Below are positions 1 through 10,109 of a stretch of DNA of 64,000 nucleotides, one piece after another. The number at the start of each line of letters is the position of its first letter. Position 1 is the stretch's first letter. The DNA is from an uncultured Bacteroidales bacterium (GTDB lineage Bacteria > Bacteroidota > Bacteroidia > Bacteroidales > Muribaculaceae), in contig CACWID010000005.1 in the NCBI GenBank assembly GCA_902760865.1, positions 62,001 to 126,000 on the forward strand. Direction: 5' to 3'. Under the pieces are notes generated by a model. The model searched no databases and was not told the DNA's origin. It saw nothing but the letters and a program-made list of their open reading frames with translations. The position numbers and the translations under genes are program-made.

Positions 1-396
1 TTCGATTTTCTCAATGTTCTGCGGGTCAATCAGCGACAGGTCATTCTGGCCGCCCACATCACCGTGGATGCGCTTGCCGTCAATCAGGATCAGGACATAG
101 CTGTTACCCAGGCCGCCCAGCTGCATCTGGGAGCCCATGTCATCCTCGCTGAAGGCGAACGACGCCGTCAGACCGCTCAGGATATCCTCGATACTCTTGC
201 CCGAATACTGTTGCAGCATCTTGCTGGTAATCACCTCGGTCTGTACGGGCGCATCCTTCAGCAGGTGCTGCGTGCCAGTACCCGTGACTACCACCTCGGG
301 CAGACTATCCTGCCGCCAGATGTCATTCTGTGCATTGACAGCCGCAAACGCGCATAAAGCCAGCAACGTAGCTGTCAGTCTATTTCTTTTTCTCAT
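1..396 (-). CDS. btuB: TonB-dependent receptor, N-terminal part (BtuB-like), cut by window edge
   Basis: Reading the minus strand from the ATG at 396 gives 132 open codons running off the window. They begin with a signal peptide (MRKRNRLTATLLALCAFAAVNA) followed by a TonB-box-like LPEVVVTGTG and a plug domain with the typical LIDGKRIHGDVGG stretch near residues 107-120. This is an outer-membrane TonB-dependent receptor. The cobalamin riboswitch directly upstream points to vitamin B12 or another corrinoid as substrate, hence BtuB. The plus-strand frames over the same bases are shadows. Family assignment is firm; the substrate is inferred from the riboswitch alone because the barrel lies outside the window. 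Confidence 0.88.
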   Translation of the reverse strand, partial: MRKRNRLTATLLALCAFAAVNAQNDIWRQDSLPEVVVTGTGTQHLLKDAPVQTEVITSKMLQQYSGKSIEDILSGLTASFAFSEDDMGSQMQLGGLGNSYVLILIDGKRIHGDVGGQNDLSLIDPQNIEKIE

Positions 397-446
397 TTCT
401 GCATTCCGTCGATGCCTATTCCTGGGCTCGCGTACTAGTTGATTTT

Positions 447-603
447 CAATGGCCGGTCTTCTGACTTACCCCGGTTTGCCCAGCCTTCCCAGCCCCCTGG
501 TGGGGCCAGTGGCGTGTCATGGGCAGACCTGTTCGCGGGGATTACAGCTGCAGGAACAGTCCCGGATTCTCACCGGATTCCCTAAAACCAAGCGCTGTAG
601 AGC
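447..603 (-). promoter_or_regulatory. Cobalamin (B12) riboswitch
   Basis: On the minus strand the leader contains the conserved cobalamin aptamer blocks in order: GAATCCGGTGAGAATCCGG, then the B12-box-like CTGCAGCTGTAA, then GCCACTG, GGGAAGGCTGG, and a 3' AGTCAGAAGACCGGCC ending near 451. It sits about 55 bases upstream of the TonB receptor start and should repress that gene when adenosylcobalamin is plentiful. Exact 5' and 3' limits are approximate. Confidence 0.93.
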
Positions 604-626
604 ACCCAGTTGCCACATTTTCGCCG

Positions 627-657
627 CAAAGGTACTACATTTCCCGCAACCCACAAT
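627..657 (-). promoter_or_regulatory. Bacteroidetes-type promoter for the riboswitch-btuB transcript
   Basis: The minus strand reads ATTG, 19 bases, then TACCTTTG, matching the Bacteroidetes -33 (TTTG-like) and -7 (TAnnTTTG) elements with normal spacing. Transcription would start near 620, just upstream of the riboswitch. Confidence 0.6.
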
Positions 658-1019
658 AAAAATACCGAAAATAATCAGTCCCCATTCATAAATAGCAGAC
701 CACGGGAAACATGCAGTCAGTAATCTTGACAATCAAGTCACAGTGTTTAGGAATAGTTCCCGATTCGGCAGAATTGGCATAGACTTTTCTTGTATTTCAA
801 CAAATAATTAAAAAATATGGCCAAATATCGTCGTTTTGAAAAAAAAACCTTAAATTTGCAGCCGATAATTAAATCTTAAAAACTGAAAAAAAACGTCCGA
901 ACCCCATCATCAGCAAAGATAGACTTGAAAATGATAGTTTATCGGATTCGGGCGGCTCATTATATTTAATGAGTATTAAAAGCTGGACACGTGGAATGTA
1001 ATCTTTGACCATTAAAATA
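658..1019 (+). other. Intergenic leader of the tubulin/Hsp70 cluster
   Basis: No gene is seen. An exact TAAATTTG (-7 type) element lies at 851-858, with a TTTG at 835-838 only 12 bases upstream, shorter than the usual spacing of about 19. The transcript would have a leader of about 155 bases. It contains an imperfect inverted repeat, CGTCCGAA at 894-901 and TTCGGGCG at 947-954, which could close a large stem-loop. Confidence 0.45.
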
Positions 1020-2333
1020 ATGAAGAAAAAGAAAGTTATCAAAAAAACGGAATTGACACTTGTTCACATAAAGTTGTTTTATGTGTTGGTTCTTTTGTGT
1101 GGTTTTCATCTGCCTGCCTCTGCGACCAGTAATTCACAATCAAAGCACGTAATTGTTGCATTTGACCAATCCATAGGCAAATATAATACTGATTTGTTTT
1201 CCCCAAAAGTTCTTACTCTAGTTGATGAAATACTGGACAAAAACGATTTTGACAGGGCCCATGACTATATCTCAATGGTTGCATATACATTGAACGTTCG
1301 CAATCCCAATCTTTCTGATTACGTTAAACCATGTACACATAACGAGAATGCCTTTATTTGGCAACATCTAGGTTCACGACGGCTTACTAATATTTTGCCA
1401 AGATGGCCAATAGGTATACCTGCACGCAGTGGCCGTGCAGCAGATTACGCATCAATGCAATCACTGGCTAAACCATTTATTGTAATGGAAACAAAACTGA
1501 CAGGAGATGACACAATCACCGTTGATCAGACAATTATATTATTGATCTCTGATAACGTTGTAAACGGCACTGATGATGATTATGAACGTGAGTGGAAACA
1601 CGTCTCTACAATTCCCATTGCGAATGTCTCATTATTCAAACAACAAGAACAAACGGTTTTTTCCAAAATGAGAGCATTCAATGAGGACTTTAAATTCATT
1701 CGGTTCCAAGTTAATCTTTCCAATAACAGAGCAAGCGGAACAATCCCAGTTTCTTCTGATGGAACGTATTGCATTATTCCCTACAAGGTCGTCCCAGCAG
1801 AAAGGCCGTCAATCCATTCTGTGACCGATCTGCCGTCTCCGATTCCCATGGTAAGAGTAAGAGGTGGGTTTATGGTCAAAACCGACCCTCATTCACTAAA
1901 AGACAAATATTCAATCAGTCATGTTGAAATCACAGATGCATCAGGGAAGCAATTAACGGAGTCACGAGACGGCGCACTTGATGTGTTATTAAAATCCAAC
2001 GAAGTCAAAGCAGGTGATTCAATCTGCATCAAGATGTCACTGCGCCTTAAGGACGGCTTGTACAATGGAATGAGAATCTCTGGCGACAATGACGGAATGT
2101 GGGTCAAGCAAGCTGTCAAACTGCAAGACGAGGCCAAAGTAATTGGGCTATTCCCGCTATCTGACTCATTCTGGTGGTGGTTTCCAAATGATGTCTTTAC
2201 GGCTGTAATGATATGGGATTTATTATTATTATTGGCTCTTATAGTCCTCGTCGGATTTATACTCTATAGATTGTTTGTGAGAATCAACTCATATAAGCCT
2301 TCTAACAATAACATTAAGATAGAAAAAATATAA
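1020..2333 (+). CDS. Envelope protein with vWA-like domain and C-terminal membrane anchor
   Basis: 437 residues from the ATG at 1020; the frame opens at a TTG at 1005, but the ATG gives a clean signal peptide (KLFYVLVLLCGFHLPASA). Just after it comes HVIVAFDQSIG with D49 and S51 in a DxS pattern, and later TIILLISDNV, the layout of a von Willebrand A metal-ion site, although the site is not canonical. One transmembrane helix lies near residues 393-425, followed by a short basic tail. The predicted topology is a large periplasmic domain with a short cytoplasmic tail. It is first in the cluster, 6 bases before the next gene. Named family unknown; the vWA assignment is by pattern only. Confidence 0.72.
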   Translation: MKKKKVIKKTELTLVHIKLFYVLVLLCGFHLPASATSNSQSKHVIVAFDQSIGKYNTDLFSPKVLTLVDEILDKNDFDRAHDYISMVAYTLNVRNPNLSDYVKPCTHNENAFIWQHLGSRRLTNILPRWPIGIPARSGRAADYASMQSLAKPFIVMETKLTGDDTITVDQTIILLISDNVVNGTDDDYEREWKHVSTIPIANVSLFKQQEQTVFSKMRAFNEDFKFIRFQVNLSNNRASGTIPVSSDGTYCIIPYKVVPAERPSIHSVTDLPSPIPMVRVRGGFMVKTDPHSLKDKYSISHVEITDASGKQLTESRDGALDVLLKSNEVKAGDSICIKMSLRLKDGLYNGMRISGDNDGMWVKQAVKLQDEAKVIGLFPLSDSFWWWFPNDVFTAVMIWDLLLLLALIVLVGFILYRLFVRINSYKPSNNNIKIEKI

Positions 2334-2339
2334 CAAGAT

Positions 2340-5300
2340 ATGCAAGTAAAAATTAATCTCAAGAACCGTACGGACAATGAAACTGTAAATGTGGATTTGC
2401 AGTGGAACATTAGGGTCACGAGCCCCAAGCCTGGCCGGCTCCCTAAATTATTCCGGAAATATAACCGTGTCAACAAGACATTAAGACTCAACGTCGAAGA
2501 CATTGTTGTGTCCAAAGATATTGAATGCAACAAGGAGAACCTCTTTTCAGTATTATTTGACGGGGTGCGATATACCCAAGATCAGTTCCCATTGTCTGTG
2601 GAATTAACTGAAATGAAAACCCCATTCCAGCTTCTGTTCCACAAACACGAAATCAAAGACTGCAAAAAAACGCAGGACGAGAATCCTCGAAGCTGTCCGA
2701 TTAATTTTACGGTGTCCTTGAATGATGACGACGGCAATACCGTTGATAAGTCTGAAGAGCAGATAGACGTTATCTTTGAGCCTCTAGGAGTTAAGGCCAA
2801 CTTCGCATTGGAACTTGAGGAAGATGACATACAGTATTCCGCTGCTTTGCGAAAGGAGAAAATCGGGACATTTGCAGCTTGGATAGATGAACAATTCAAG
2901 TTCACACCCAACCAAATCGCCTCGATTTCCATGAAACTATATAGGGGCAAGCAGGAAATGCCTGGAATTATTACTTTTGAAAACAACAAGTCAGAGATCA
3001 CGGATTTAGAAATTAAACCAGGCCGAGACAAAGCAAAAACCTTTAACGTTTATCTGGATTTCACCAACATCATGAATCCCGTAGACGAGAAGGAAGACTT
3101 CACTATTGAGACTAAGATTGTTTCATCTGCCTCCTATAGCCCTCAGGTGCGAGAGACCAAACTGCAACAGAAGCATTTGTACCTACTCAAGGATTTGCAG
3201 GGCACAGAGCTGAAAAAGTATGTTCGCCTACCGCAAGCCGGTCCCATACTCTGTGAACGAGAGAGCGACATTCCCGCATGTCAGTTGCGTTTTGTGCCAC
3301 GCAGTCGCCTCATGGGCCAGATCCAAGTCACACTTTCCAATATCGCGACAGATAACTCCAACCCACGAGCTGGATTATACATCAAGAATCTCACGCTCAT
3401 TGAGGAACCAACGCAAGATGACATTAAAGTCATGGGGGACAACGATGTCAGGCTGACCAGTTTTGTTTCCCTCAAAGGCCCCGATGTCGATGCGATGACG
3501 AAGGGATCCGACGGATTGTTTATTCCTAATGGACCAAACGCTCAGACAATTATAGACGTCACTTTCGACCCATCAAGAATAGCTGACTTGATTGGTGCAC
3601 CTGATTACAACTTTAGCATCAAGTCCACATTGTTATTTGATTATTGGGAAGACAAGGACGGCAAAGGCATCCTGACTGATGCGACCAAGAAGCATGGCAG
3701 AGTGCCCATCACTTGGCAGTTGCACCTGGAGCCCAACCCACAATGGCTTTGCGTCGATTATGGTTCTTCGGCAATTGTGTGCCTTTACGATAATAGCATC
3801 TTAAATCTACAACAACAGAAGGATAGCATTTTCAGGACGGCCGAAGATGGTAAATTCATGGATGACAACATCGAAAAAAACACTCCATTCCTGTCGTCTG
3901 ACATTGTGTTACATACAGTGAGAGATACGGATGATAGCACTTTGTGCAGTCAGCAACACCCCACAACAACAGTCAATCCTCCGTATCTGAACTTATCCGT
4001 CTGCTTGTCACCGACATCCAGCCTCATCAAGAATGACATCAGGACTCAATTGCCATGCCTTAAGATCCTTGTCGGAAATGAATTCCTACCCAATAAGGCA
4101 GACTTCCTAACATTCCAATACAAATATAAAGATGATAACGGAGACACAAAGCCCATAGAAGCCCAACAGGCTAAAGCCCTTAACTTGACAACATGCATTT
4201 TGCGCATTTTCACTGTCTTTAACGAGGCCTATGCGGCATTATTCCGATACTTTATCCTTCCTGAAAGTAAGGACAAGAGCATTAACAAACTGGTTCTGAC
4301 CTATCCCAATACGTACACTCCTGCCCACCTGAAAATGCTCAGGGAAATAGCCACAAAGGCATTCCCCAAGGTACGTGACGGCTATCTCAGGTTTGTGAGT
4401 GAATCTGATGCAGTGGCTGCATATTATCTGCAGAATTGGCACAGATTCAATGATGGCGCAGGAAGGAAAATCAACAGTTCAGAAACCGTTCTTGTCTATG
4501 ACATGGGTGCAGGAACTCTTGACTTGACCTTGTTCACCAAAAGCTACAAGAACGGCAAGATAGAAGTAGATATTCTAGGAAAAATCGGTACCGGTAAAGC
4601 TGGCAATTATCTTGATTACATTATTAGTGAAATCATTAAGGAGAAGTTGCCAGATGCCATCCATGGTGAGAATATCGTATCCACTGATTCTGTTTATGAT
4701 GTTCAGACTCTGCTTAAACGACTGGACGTTAAGGAAACTGTCAAAAATTCCATTAAACCAGAGCTTAAGACAGACAACAAGCTTTCTTTTGGCTCAAGCC
4801 AGTTTAATAGTTCTGTTATTCTTGAGAACGAGCAATTCACCAGTTTTTTATCACAGATAACCGAAGGCATCATATCAAAGTTGCTCAATTACATAGGCCA
4901 GCCCTCGCTACATATCGACACATTGATCATGTCGGGGCGCAGCTGCCGCCTGCAGCCCTTGCAAGAAGCGCTGAAAGCGGCCTTAGAGGAACGTGGATGC
5001 GATAATATCGTTCAATTTGACAGTTCCCATGACGAAGAGAAGACCGTGGTCGTAACGGGAGCCAAAATCAGGGCCGGCGTATTCAGCTCTACCGACTCAC
5101 CGGTGGTCATCAGGTCGAGGAGGCTGTATGCATCCTATGGCTTAATTTATCAGCAGTTGGGCGGTAAGTTCAAATATACCGAACTGCTGAACAGCTCACA
5201 GCTTCCTTTCATTACCGATGCGACAAAGCTTGATACCTCTATGGGGCCCAATGTTATAGTAACGGGTACTGCTGCAGCTATGAACATTAAGCTCATTCAG

Positions 5301-5549
5301 ACATATCTCTCTGCAAAAGAGACTGAAAAAGCTTACACCGAGGGTAACTTGGAGTTTGTTGCTGAAATGGAGGAGTACGACATGGCCGATTTTGGCGGGA
5401 GGAATGAACTGAATGCCCAACTCCAGTTGGATTATAGAAACAATATATCGCTCTACGTTGATGGCAAAATCTCAATCGGCAGCACCCCCAGGGGCGTTGA
5501 CTTGACCAGCGAGATTACCAAGAGGAGCATCTGGCCAGTAACCATATAA
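2340..5549 (+). CDS. Large Hsp70/actin-type ATPase with beta-rich N-terminal half (Hsp70-like A)
   Basis: 1069 residues, no signal peptide, presumably cytoplasmic. The first 460 residues look beta-rich and may be Ig-like modules (alternating short strands, for example VTLSNIATDN). The C-terminal half carries the three nucleotide-binding motifs of the Hsp70/actin fold: phosphate-1 CVDYGSSAIV near 470, phosphate-2 VYDMGAGTLDLT near 719-730, and adenosine motif LIMSGRSCRLQPL near 860-873. No substrate-binding domain like that of DnaK follows. It is not DnaK: the order of parts is reversed and the length is far greater. Its partner is likely the second such ATPase at 11771-15178 in the same operon. 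Function unknown. Confidence 0.8.
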   Translation: MQVKINLKNRTDNETVNVDLQWNIRVTSPKPGRLPKLFRKYNRVNKTLRLNVEDIVVSKDIECNKENLFSVLFDGVRYTQDQFPLSVELTEMKTPFQLLFHKHEIKDCKKTQDENPRSCPINFTVSLNDDDGNTVDKSEEQIDVIFEPLGVKANFALELEEDDIQYSAALRKEKIGTFAAWIDEQFKFTPNQIASISMKLYRGKQEMPGIITFENNKSEITDLEIKPGRDKAKTFNVYLDFTNIMNPVDEKEDFTIETKIVSSASYSPQVRETKLQQKHLYLLKDLQGTELKKYVRLPQAGPILCERESDIPACQLRFVPRSRLMGQIQVTLSNIATDNSNPRAGLYIKNLTLIEEPTQDDIKVMGDNDVRLTSFVSLKGPDVDAMTKGSDGLFIPNGPNAQTIIDVTFDPSRIADLIGAPDYNFSIKSTLLFDYWEDKDGKGILTDATKKHGRVPITWQLHLEPNPQWLCVDYGSSAIVCLYDNSILNLQQQKDSIFRTAEDGKFMDDNIEKNTPFLSSDIVLHTVRDTDDSTLCSQQHPTTTVNPPYLNLSVCLSPTSSLIKNDIRTQLPCLKILVGNEFLPNKADFLTFQYKYKDDNGDTKPIEAQQAKALNLTTCILRIFTVFNEAYAALFRYFILPESKDKSINKLVLTYPNTYTPAHLKMLREIATKAFPKVRDGYLRFVSESDAVAAYYLQNWHRFNDGAGRKINSSETVLVYDMGAGTLDLTLFTKSYKNGKIEVDILGKIGTGKAGNYLDYIISEIIKEKLPDAIHGENIVSTDSVYDVQTLLKRLDVKETVKNSIKPELKTDNKLSFGSSQFNSSVILENEQFTSFLSQITEGIISKLLNYIGQPSLHIDTLIMSGRSCRLQPLQEALKAALEERGCDNIVQFDSSHDEEKTVVVTGAKIRAGVFSSTDSPVVIRSRRLYASYGLIYQQLGGKFKYTELLNSSQLPFITDATKLDTSMGPNVIVTGTAAAMNIKLIQTYLSAKETEKAYTEGNLEFVAEMEEYDMADFGGRNELNAQLQLDYRNNISLYVDGKISIGSTPRGVDLTSEITKRSIWPVTI

Positions 5550-5565
5550 AAATCAGATAAATGTT

Positions 5566-8340
5566 ATGTGTAGATTAATTGTAAAAACAGTAGCAGCAAT
5601 ATTCTCGTTGGCGTCGCTATTGATGTCAACATCAATAGATTGCTATGCCTATAAACTCGAACTTCAGGATTCTTGTATTCTGATTGATGGTGTTGGCGGA
5701 CAATATTCACTTCATCAGAAGTTTACAGCAAAGGGAAATTCGCAACTCCCTGATTCTCTACCGATTGACGAAATCCAACTTATGTATAGTGGAGAAAAAA
5801 CAAAAACAGAATTTTCTATTCAAGAAAAGGATGGTGAATACAAGTGGAGCGATTCTATTAAAGGATCAAACAGCCAGAGAGAGATGTCAAAATTGTCCCC
5901 CCTGATACTCTTAACTAATAAGAATTATTTGATAACTCATGGTAACATGAAGTGGGAGTTGACTTTTGTTGACACTACATCTCCAACAGAGCCGACACCT
6001 CCAGTTGAAGAGCCCATCGATGCCGAAGAAAAAGCATCATTTCCATGGTGGCTCGCTCTTCTGCTAGGCTTAGTCGGAGGTGCTATCCTTGGAGCCGGAA
6101 GCATGCTCTTGTTGCGTTATCTGGCCCAAAAGTCCAAAAAGGGCAAGAAAAAACAAGGTACTCCCGCCCCATCCGATGGTCCTAATGATGGAAAGAGCGA
6201 GGAAGCAACCATAGAGGAGCCTAGCACTAAGGACCAGATTGAAGCAGACCTGCTCAATCAATTGCTTCCAGGCGAGGAACTAGCTAGTATGAAAAAAGAT
6301 TTGATCAGTAAAAAACTAGCTGATCTCTCCAAAATTAAAGAATCATTTGATAAGATTTGCGATGCTTTAGGCTTAGCCGTCTCTTCACCTGTGGATATGC
6401 TTTTGCAGAAAATCAACCTGTTAACACAGCCACAACCTGAGCCTGAGACGAAGCCTGTAGAACCGGCCCCCCAGAAATCCGATTGTGAGGAAATCATCAG
6501 AAAAATTGAGCGTAAAGACAGCAAAGAGCTGAAGGAACTTCTTTCTAAAGCACGAAATCAAGTTCAAACATCCTCTCCTGTTGATATTCTCATGAAGATG
6601 GTGGATCTATTGCCATCAGAATTAAGACGACAGAGCGCTAATTCACAAAACAATCAACCATCAGTTGAAATAACTGATTCACAGTTAAACTCACCTGAGA
6701 ACCGGAGAAAATTAAAACTATGGATGATTGGCAAACTTGAAGATGCTGGATTTACTGGATTCAACAGGAATGATCTTGTTAATCTGGAGGATTATCTGAA
6801 AGAGTTGGCGGAAAAAATCAAGTTGCCCAAACCGGTACCGGTAAGTACAGAACCCGAGCGACGTATTCCAGACAACGTGATTGTGTCACGTGCCATCAAG
6901 GAAGACAAACTGAGCGACGATGACAAGAAAAACCTTATCAGCAAACTGATTGCCAAACTGAATGAACGTATTGAACGTGATGATCTTAAGGTTGATGAAA
7001 ACCTTACAGCTGATGATTATCTGAGGTTGGTAGCAGAGCGGCTCCAAATGCCAAATTCCTTTGATGAGGCCCAAGCTCAAGAAAGGATGAACAACCTCGC
7101 TGCGGTGAACAAACTACTTGGCAGCAATCTGAATGAATTTGGTTCAGAAGAGCTTAAATCCGCCCTCGACCAGACAATTCTGCAACTGCTCAAAAAGAAG
7201 TTCAACACATCTGCAGCCAATTCCCTGGATGACATTATCGACATGTGGAATCAGAATGTATCCATCTATGATCAGGCATTGAGTCTACTTGGAAAATACA
7301 AAGTTGAGAAGTTAAAAGATGTACCTACAGCTGTTTTGAACAGTCAGTTCGAAGACATCAAGAAACCTATCGAAACCAGACTCCAGGAACTGCTGCCTGG
7401 TGTTCCTGTCGAAACCCTGCAAGAACTTATCAACCAACTTCTTAAAAAGGCCAAAGACTTCAAGACGGATTATGAAAACGTAACTGACGAGTTGCAAGAA
7501 AACATGGCTTTGCGTGACAGCCAGTTCGTCTCTAGCAACCAATCGGCTAAAGAAATCTTGCCCTTGTACATCAAGTCGGTCAATGACAAAGAAGCCGACC
7601 TTCAATCTCAAATAGAAAGCAAAAACCTAGAAATCAGCAGGTTGAACGACTCGATAACAAGCAAAGACAAAGAGATTGATGACCTTGAGAACGAAAAGAA
7701 GACGTTGATGACCGAATCAAGAAACTTGGTTGATGGACTTCATCAGGGAGCCGCTAAGGTGCAAAAGGCATGGCGGACGATCCTGCAGCCGTGTGCTGAC
7801 ATGTACGAGGCACAGTGTGCAGACATTGAGGATCGCCTCTTTGCCCAGTTGAATGATCTCGTCGGCCGTCTACAGACTTTCGACTGCAATGATACTGCAA
7901 GACCAACTGAAGTCAAAAAGGACATCCAAAAACTACTGGAAGAGGAAATCATGAAGGATAACAGCGTTGTCAATACAATCTGCCGCTATTATGCCTACTC
8001 ACGCCTGCCATTCATGACAGATACCTCTCGCGAGCATGGTGTCACTTTCAACCGCCGCAATATGGCAGAATTATTCACTGCCGTCTCTGACCTGTATGCA
8101 CAATACGGCATCAATCTTGATATACCCGCTCTGTTTGTGATGGGCATTGATGAAGGGGACTATGAGAACCTGACCGGCAAGACCTATGGCGATCTGGACA
8201 ACCTGTGCCAAAACTCGCGCAACCACTTTGACAACATCGACACTAACGTTAAGCCGGCCAATGTTATCGTAGACATCGTCAACATCGGTTATAGCATTGA
8301 TGGTAATCACATGAGAAAAGCTTCCGTTTTAACCTATTAA
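5566..8340 (+). CDS. Single-pass membrane protein with large cytoplasmic coiled coil
   Basis: 924 residues. An N-terminal signal sequence (TVAAIFSLASLLMSTSIDCYA) precedes a small periplasmic domain. A proline-rich linker then leads to a transmembrane helix near residues 158-185 with a basic stop-transfer segment (QKSKKGKKKQG). The remaining 730 residues are charged and repetitive, with repeated 'SSPVDMLLQK/SSPVDILMKM' and 'DDLKVDENLTADDYL' segments, and a long heptad-like region near 650-720. This looks like a scaffold joining the envelope to cytoplasmic partners. It starts 16 bases after the Hsp70-like gene. No known family recognised. Confidence 0.75.
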   Translation: MCRLIVKTVAAIFSLASLLMSTSIDCYAYKLELQDSCILIDGVGGQYSLHQKFTAKGNSQLPDSLPIDEIQLMYSGEKTKTEFSIQEKDGEYKWSDSIKGSNSQREMSKLSPLILLTNKNYLITHGNMKWELTFVDTTSPTEPTPPVEEPIDAEEKASFPWWLALLLGLVGGAILGAGSMLLLRYLAQKSKKGKKKQGTPAPSDGPNDGKSEEATIEEPSTKDQIEADLLNQLLPGEELASMKKDLISKKLADLSKIKESFDKICDALGLAVSSPVDMLLQKINLLTQPQPEPETKPVEPAPQKSDCEEIIRKIERKDSKELKELLSKARNQVQTSSPVDILMKMVDLLPSELRRQSANSQNNQPSVEITDSQLNSPENRRKLKLWMIGKLEDAGFTGFNRNDLVNLEDYLKELAEKIKLPKPVPVSTEPERRIPDNVIVSRAIKEDKLSDDDKKNLISKLIAKLNERIERDDLKVDENLTADDYLRLVAERLQMPNSFDEAQAQERMNNLAAVNKLLGSNLNEFGSEELKSALDQTILQLLKKKFNTSAANSLDDIIDMWNQNVSIYDQALSLLGKYKVEKLKDVPTAVLNSQFEDIKKPIETRLQELLPGVPVETLQELINQLLKKAKDFKTDYENVTDELQENMALRDSQFVSSNQSAKEILPLYIKSVNDKEADLQSQIESKNLEISRLNDSITSKDKEIDDLENEKKTLMTESRNLVDGLHQGAAKVQKAWRTILQPCADMYEAQCADIEDRLFAQLNDLVGRLQTFDCNDTARPTEVKKDIQKLLEEEIMKDNSVVNTICRYYAYSRLPFMTDTSREHGVTFNRRNMAELFTAVSDLYAQYGINLDIPALFVMGIDEGDYENLTGKTYGDLDNLCQNSRNHFDNIDTNVKPANVIVDIVNIGYSIDGNHMRKASVLTY

Positions 8341-8351
8341 ATTTGAGAGAT

Positions 8352-9509
8352 ATGATTAAGAAAATAATAATTGCCCTGATTGCAATCATTGCGGGAATCT
8401 TTCTCGTCAAGGTATGCTCCGGCACAAAAACTGATTGCTGGCTGAATAACAAGATTATGGCCAGCTATCCCAAAGGCACTATCAACGAGCCAGAGGCAGA
8501 GCCTGATATCGCTGAAATCTATATTGACGCTTCGGCCAGTATGAAACCTTATTTCACGACGAGTGATTCTAGGATGGTCTATACAGTATCTGAAATCAAC
8601 AATCTGAAAAAAAATACCCAGATTTATTTTATCGGCAAACCCAAACCCTATACGGGGCTAATTGCTGACATCATCGGAGACGTGAGGAACCAACCTAGCG
8701 AGGCCACGTCAACGTTTGATAAATTCTTTGGCGAAATGGCCAATAGAATTGACACCGTCAACACGGTAGTTTATCTGCTTACCGACGGTATCATGAGTAT
8801 CGGTAAAAACACTTCAAAGTCGTTGGTCGAGTTGCGGGGCTGGATTGAGAACTCGCTAAAGGGCCATAACGACCTCGCAGCCGCAATCTACCGATACATC
8901 GGAGACTTTAATGGTACCTATTATGATTACACCGACAAGAAAGTTCCATTTAAAGGAGAGAGACCCTATTTTGTTATTGCATTGGGAAAGAAGAGCGCCA
9001 TCAGGTGGTTGAGCCATCGTCCCAGCACAACGCTCAACAACCCTGAAGCATCGTTGTATCTGGGGACACATGATTTCGATGGCCACTGCAACAAGGCCAA
9101 GTTGACTTCAGGAGAGGACATACTACCCTTAGAGAATAAGGGCCAAGACATTACCTTGATATTGGACCTGCCCAATTGCCTAACAGGTCTGGATGCGTCT
9201 TCAGTCAAATTGTCAAATAACAAAAAACAAATTCAGTTGCCTGTGGAAAATAAAGGAGGGAAAAAACTCCAAGTTCAGATTCCTCGGGAGGTTGCACTTT
9301 CTCCAGAAGGAGACTGCTATCGGATTACCATGTCTGTGGCCAATGAGATACCATCAGAATGGCTCACAACATGGAGTTGCAATAAAGATAGCGAGAACCC
9401 TCATAATCCGACAACTTTCGGTCTAAGCACCTTGATTGACGGAATGGCACGGTCTTTGCAGCCTGGTGAATATAGCCTCAAAGTAGATTTCGTTTATAAA
9501 CAAAAATAA
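8352..9509 (+). CDS. Membrane-anchored vWA-domain protein
   Basis: 385 residues from the ATG at 8352; the TTG at 8343 opens the frame but is a poor start. An N-terminal hydrophobic helix (IIIALIAIIAGIFLVKVC) could be an anchor or a weak lipobox. The body begins IAEIYIDASASMKPY, a canonical DxSxS metal-ion-dependent adhesion motif at about residue 58, and later has YLLTDGIMS supplying the TDG element. This is a vWA domain facing the periplasm. Together with the protein at 1020-2333 the cluster has two vWA-type envelope proteins. The vWA call is strong; partner and ligand are unknown. Confidence 0.82.
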   Translation: MIKKIIIALIAIIAGIFLVKVCSGTKTDCWLNNKIMASYPKGTINEPEAEPDIAEIYIDASASMKPYFTTSDSRMVYTVSEINNLKKNTQIYFIGKPKPYTGLIADIIGDVRNQPSEATSTFDKFFGEMANRIDTVNTVVYLLTDGIMSIGKNTSKSLVELRGWIENSLKGHNDLAAAIYRYIGDFNGTYYDYTDKKVPFKGERPYFVIALGKKSAIRWLSHRPSTTLNNPEASLYLGTHDFDGHCNKAKLTSGEDILPLENKGQDITLILDLPNCLTGLDASSVKLSNNKKQIQLPVENKGGKKLQVQIPREVALSPEGDCYRITMSVANEIPSEWLTTWSCNKDSENPHNPTTFGLSTLIDGMARSLQPGEYSLKVDFVYKQK

Positions 9510-9529
9510 AACAATTAATTTCTAGGATT

Positions 9530-10084
9530 ATGTACAGTTTCTTTTACTTTTTAGTCACCAGTTCCGATTCCTGGACCCAGACTTACCACGAGAATTTCTT
9601 TAATGTTCATGGTGGTTTCATGTGGGGTCTGATTGGTGCCATTATCATTGGTGCGCTTTGCGCATTAGCATTCTACTTTGGTTGTTGTAACAGTAAGACT
9701 TCGGCTAAAATGGCCACTCTGACCAATTGGTGGATTTCTCTTGCTATAAGCGCCCTAATCGGTTACTTCTACGCCGACTTGTTTGTCATTGGTGCATCCA
9801 ATGTTAATGATTCCCAGTCGGTGTTCCGTACGCACTCTTTCTATAATGCTAACGAGGATTTCTTTATCGAGCAGTCACGCATCCATGCTGACTCTGAGAC
9901 CATGATCAATGACCTTAATGATCAAAAGGTTAAGATTTCCAGCGACCTTGACAAGGGTGGCGATGTCCGACTGCCCTTTGATTTGAGTACCGCTTTCTGG
10001 ACGATCTTCTTCTTCACTTTCACTAGCTTCATTGTGAAGAGGTTTACTATCAACGGAAAAAATATTCCATGTAAGAATCCATAA
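9530..10084 (+). CDS. Three-helix integral membrane protein of the cluster
   Basis: 184 residues with hydrophobic helices near 30-50 (WGLIGAIIIGALCALAFYF), 65-90 and 150-165, and a polar loop of about 70 residues between the second and third that contains several acidic residues. No domain is recognised. Position between the vWA protein and the tubulin-like protein suggests a membrane platform for the machine. It starts 20 bases after the vWA gene and ends 25 bases before the tubulin-like gene, so it is almost certainly cotranscribed. Confidence 0.72.
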   Translation: MYSFFYFLVTSSDSWTQTYHENFFNVHGGFMWGLIGAIIIGALCALAFYFGCCNSKTSAKMATLTNWWISLAISALIGYFYADLFVIGASNVNDSQSVFRTHSFYNANEDFFIEQSRIHADSETMINDLNDQKVKISSDLDKGGDVRLPFDLSTAFWTIFFFTFTSFIVKRFTINGKNIPCKNP

Positions 10085-10109
10085 AACTACTTTAAAACAT
10101 CATATTATT

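Noticed and set aside
64..442. Plus-strand frames at the left end
   Set aside because: The minus strand codes a signal peptide and TonB plug domain behind a B12 riboswitch.
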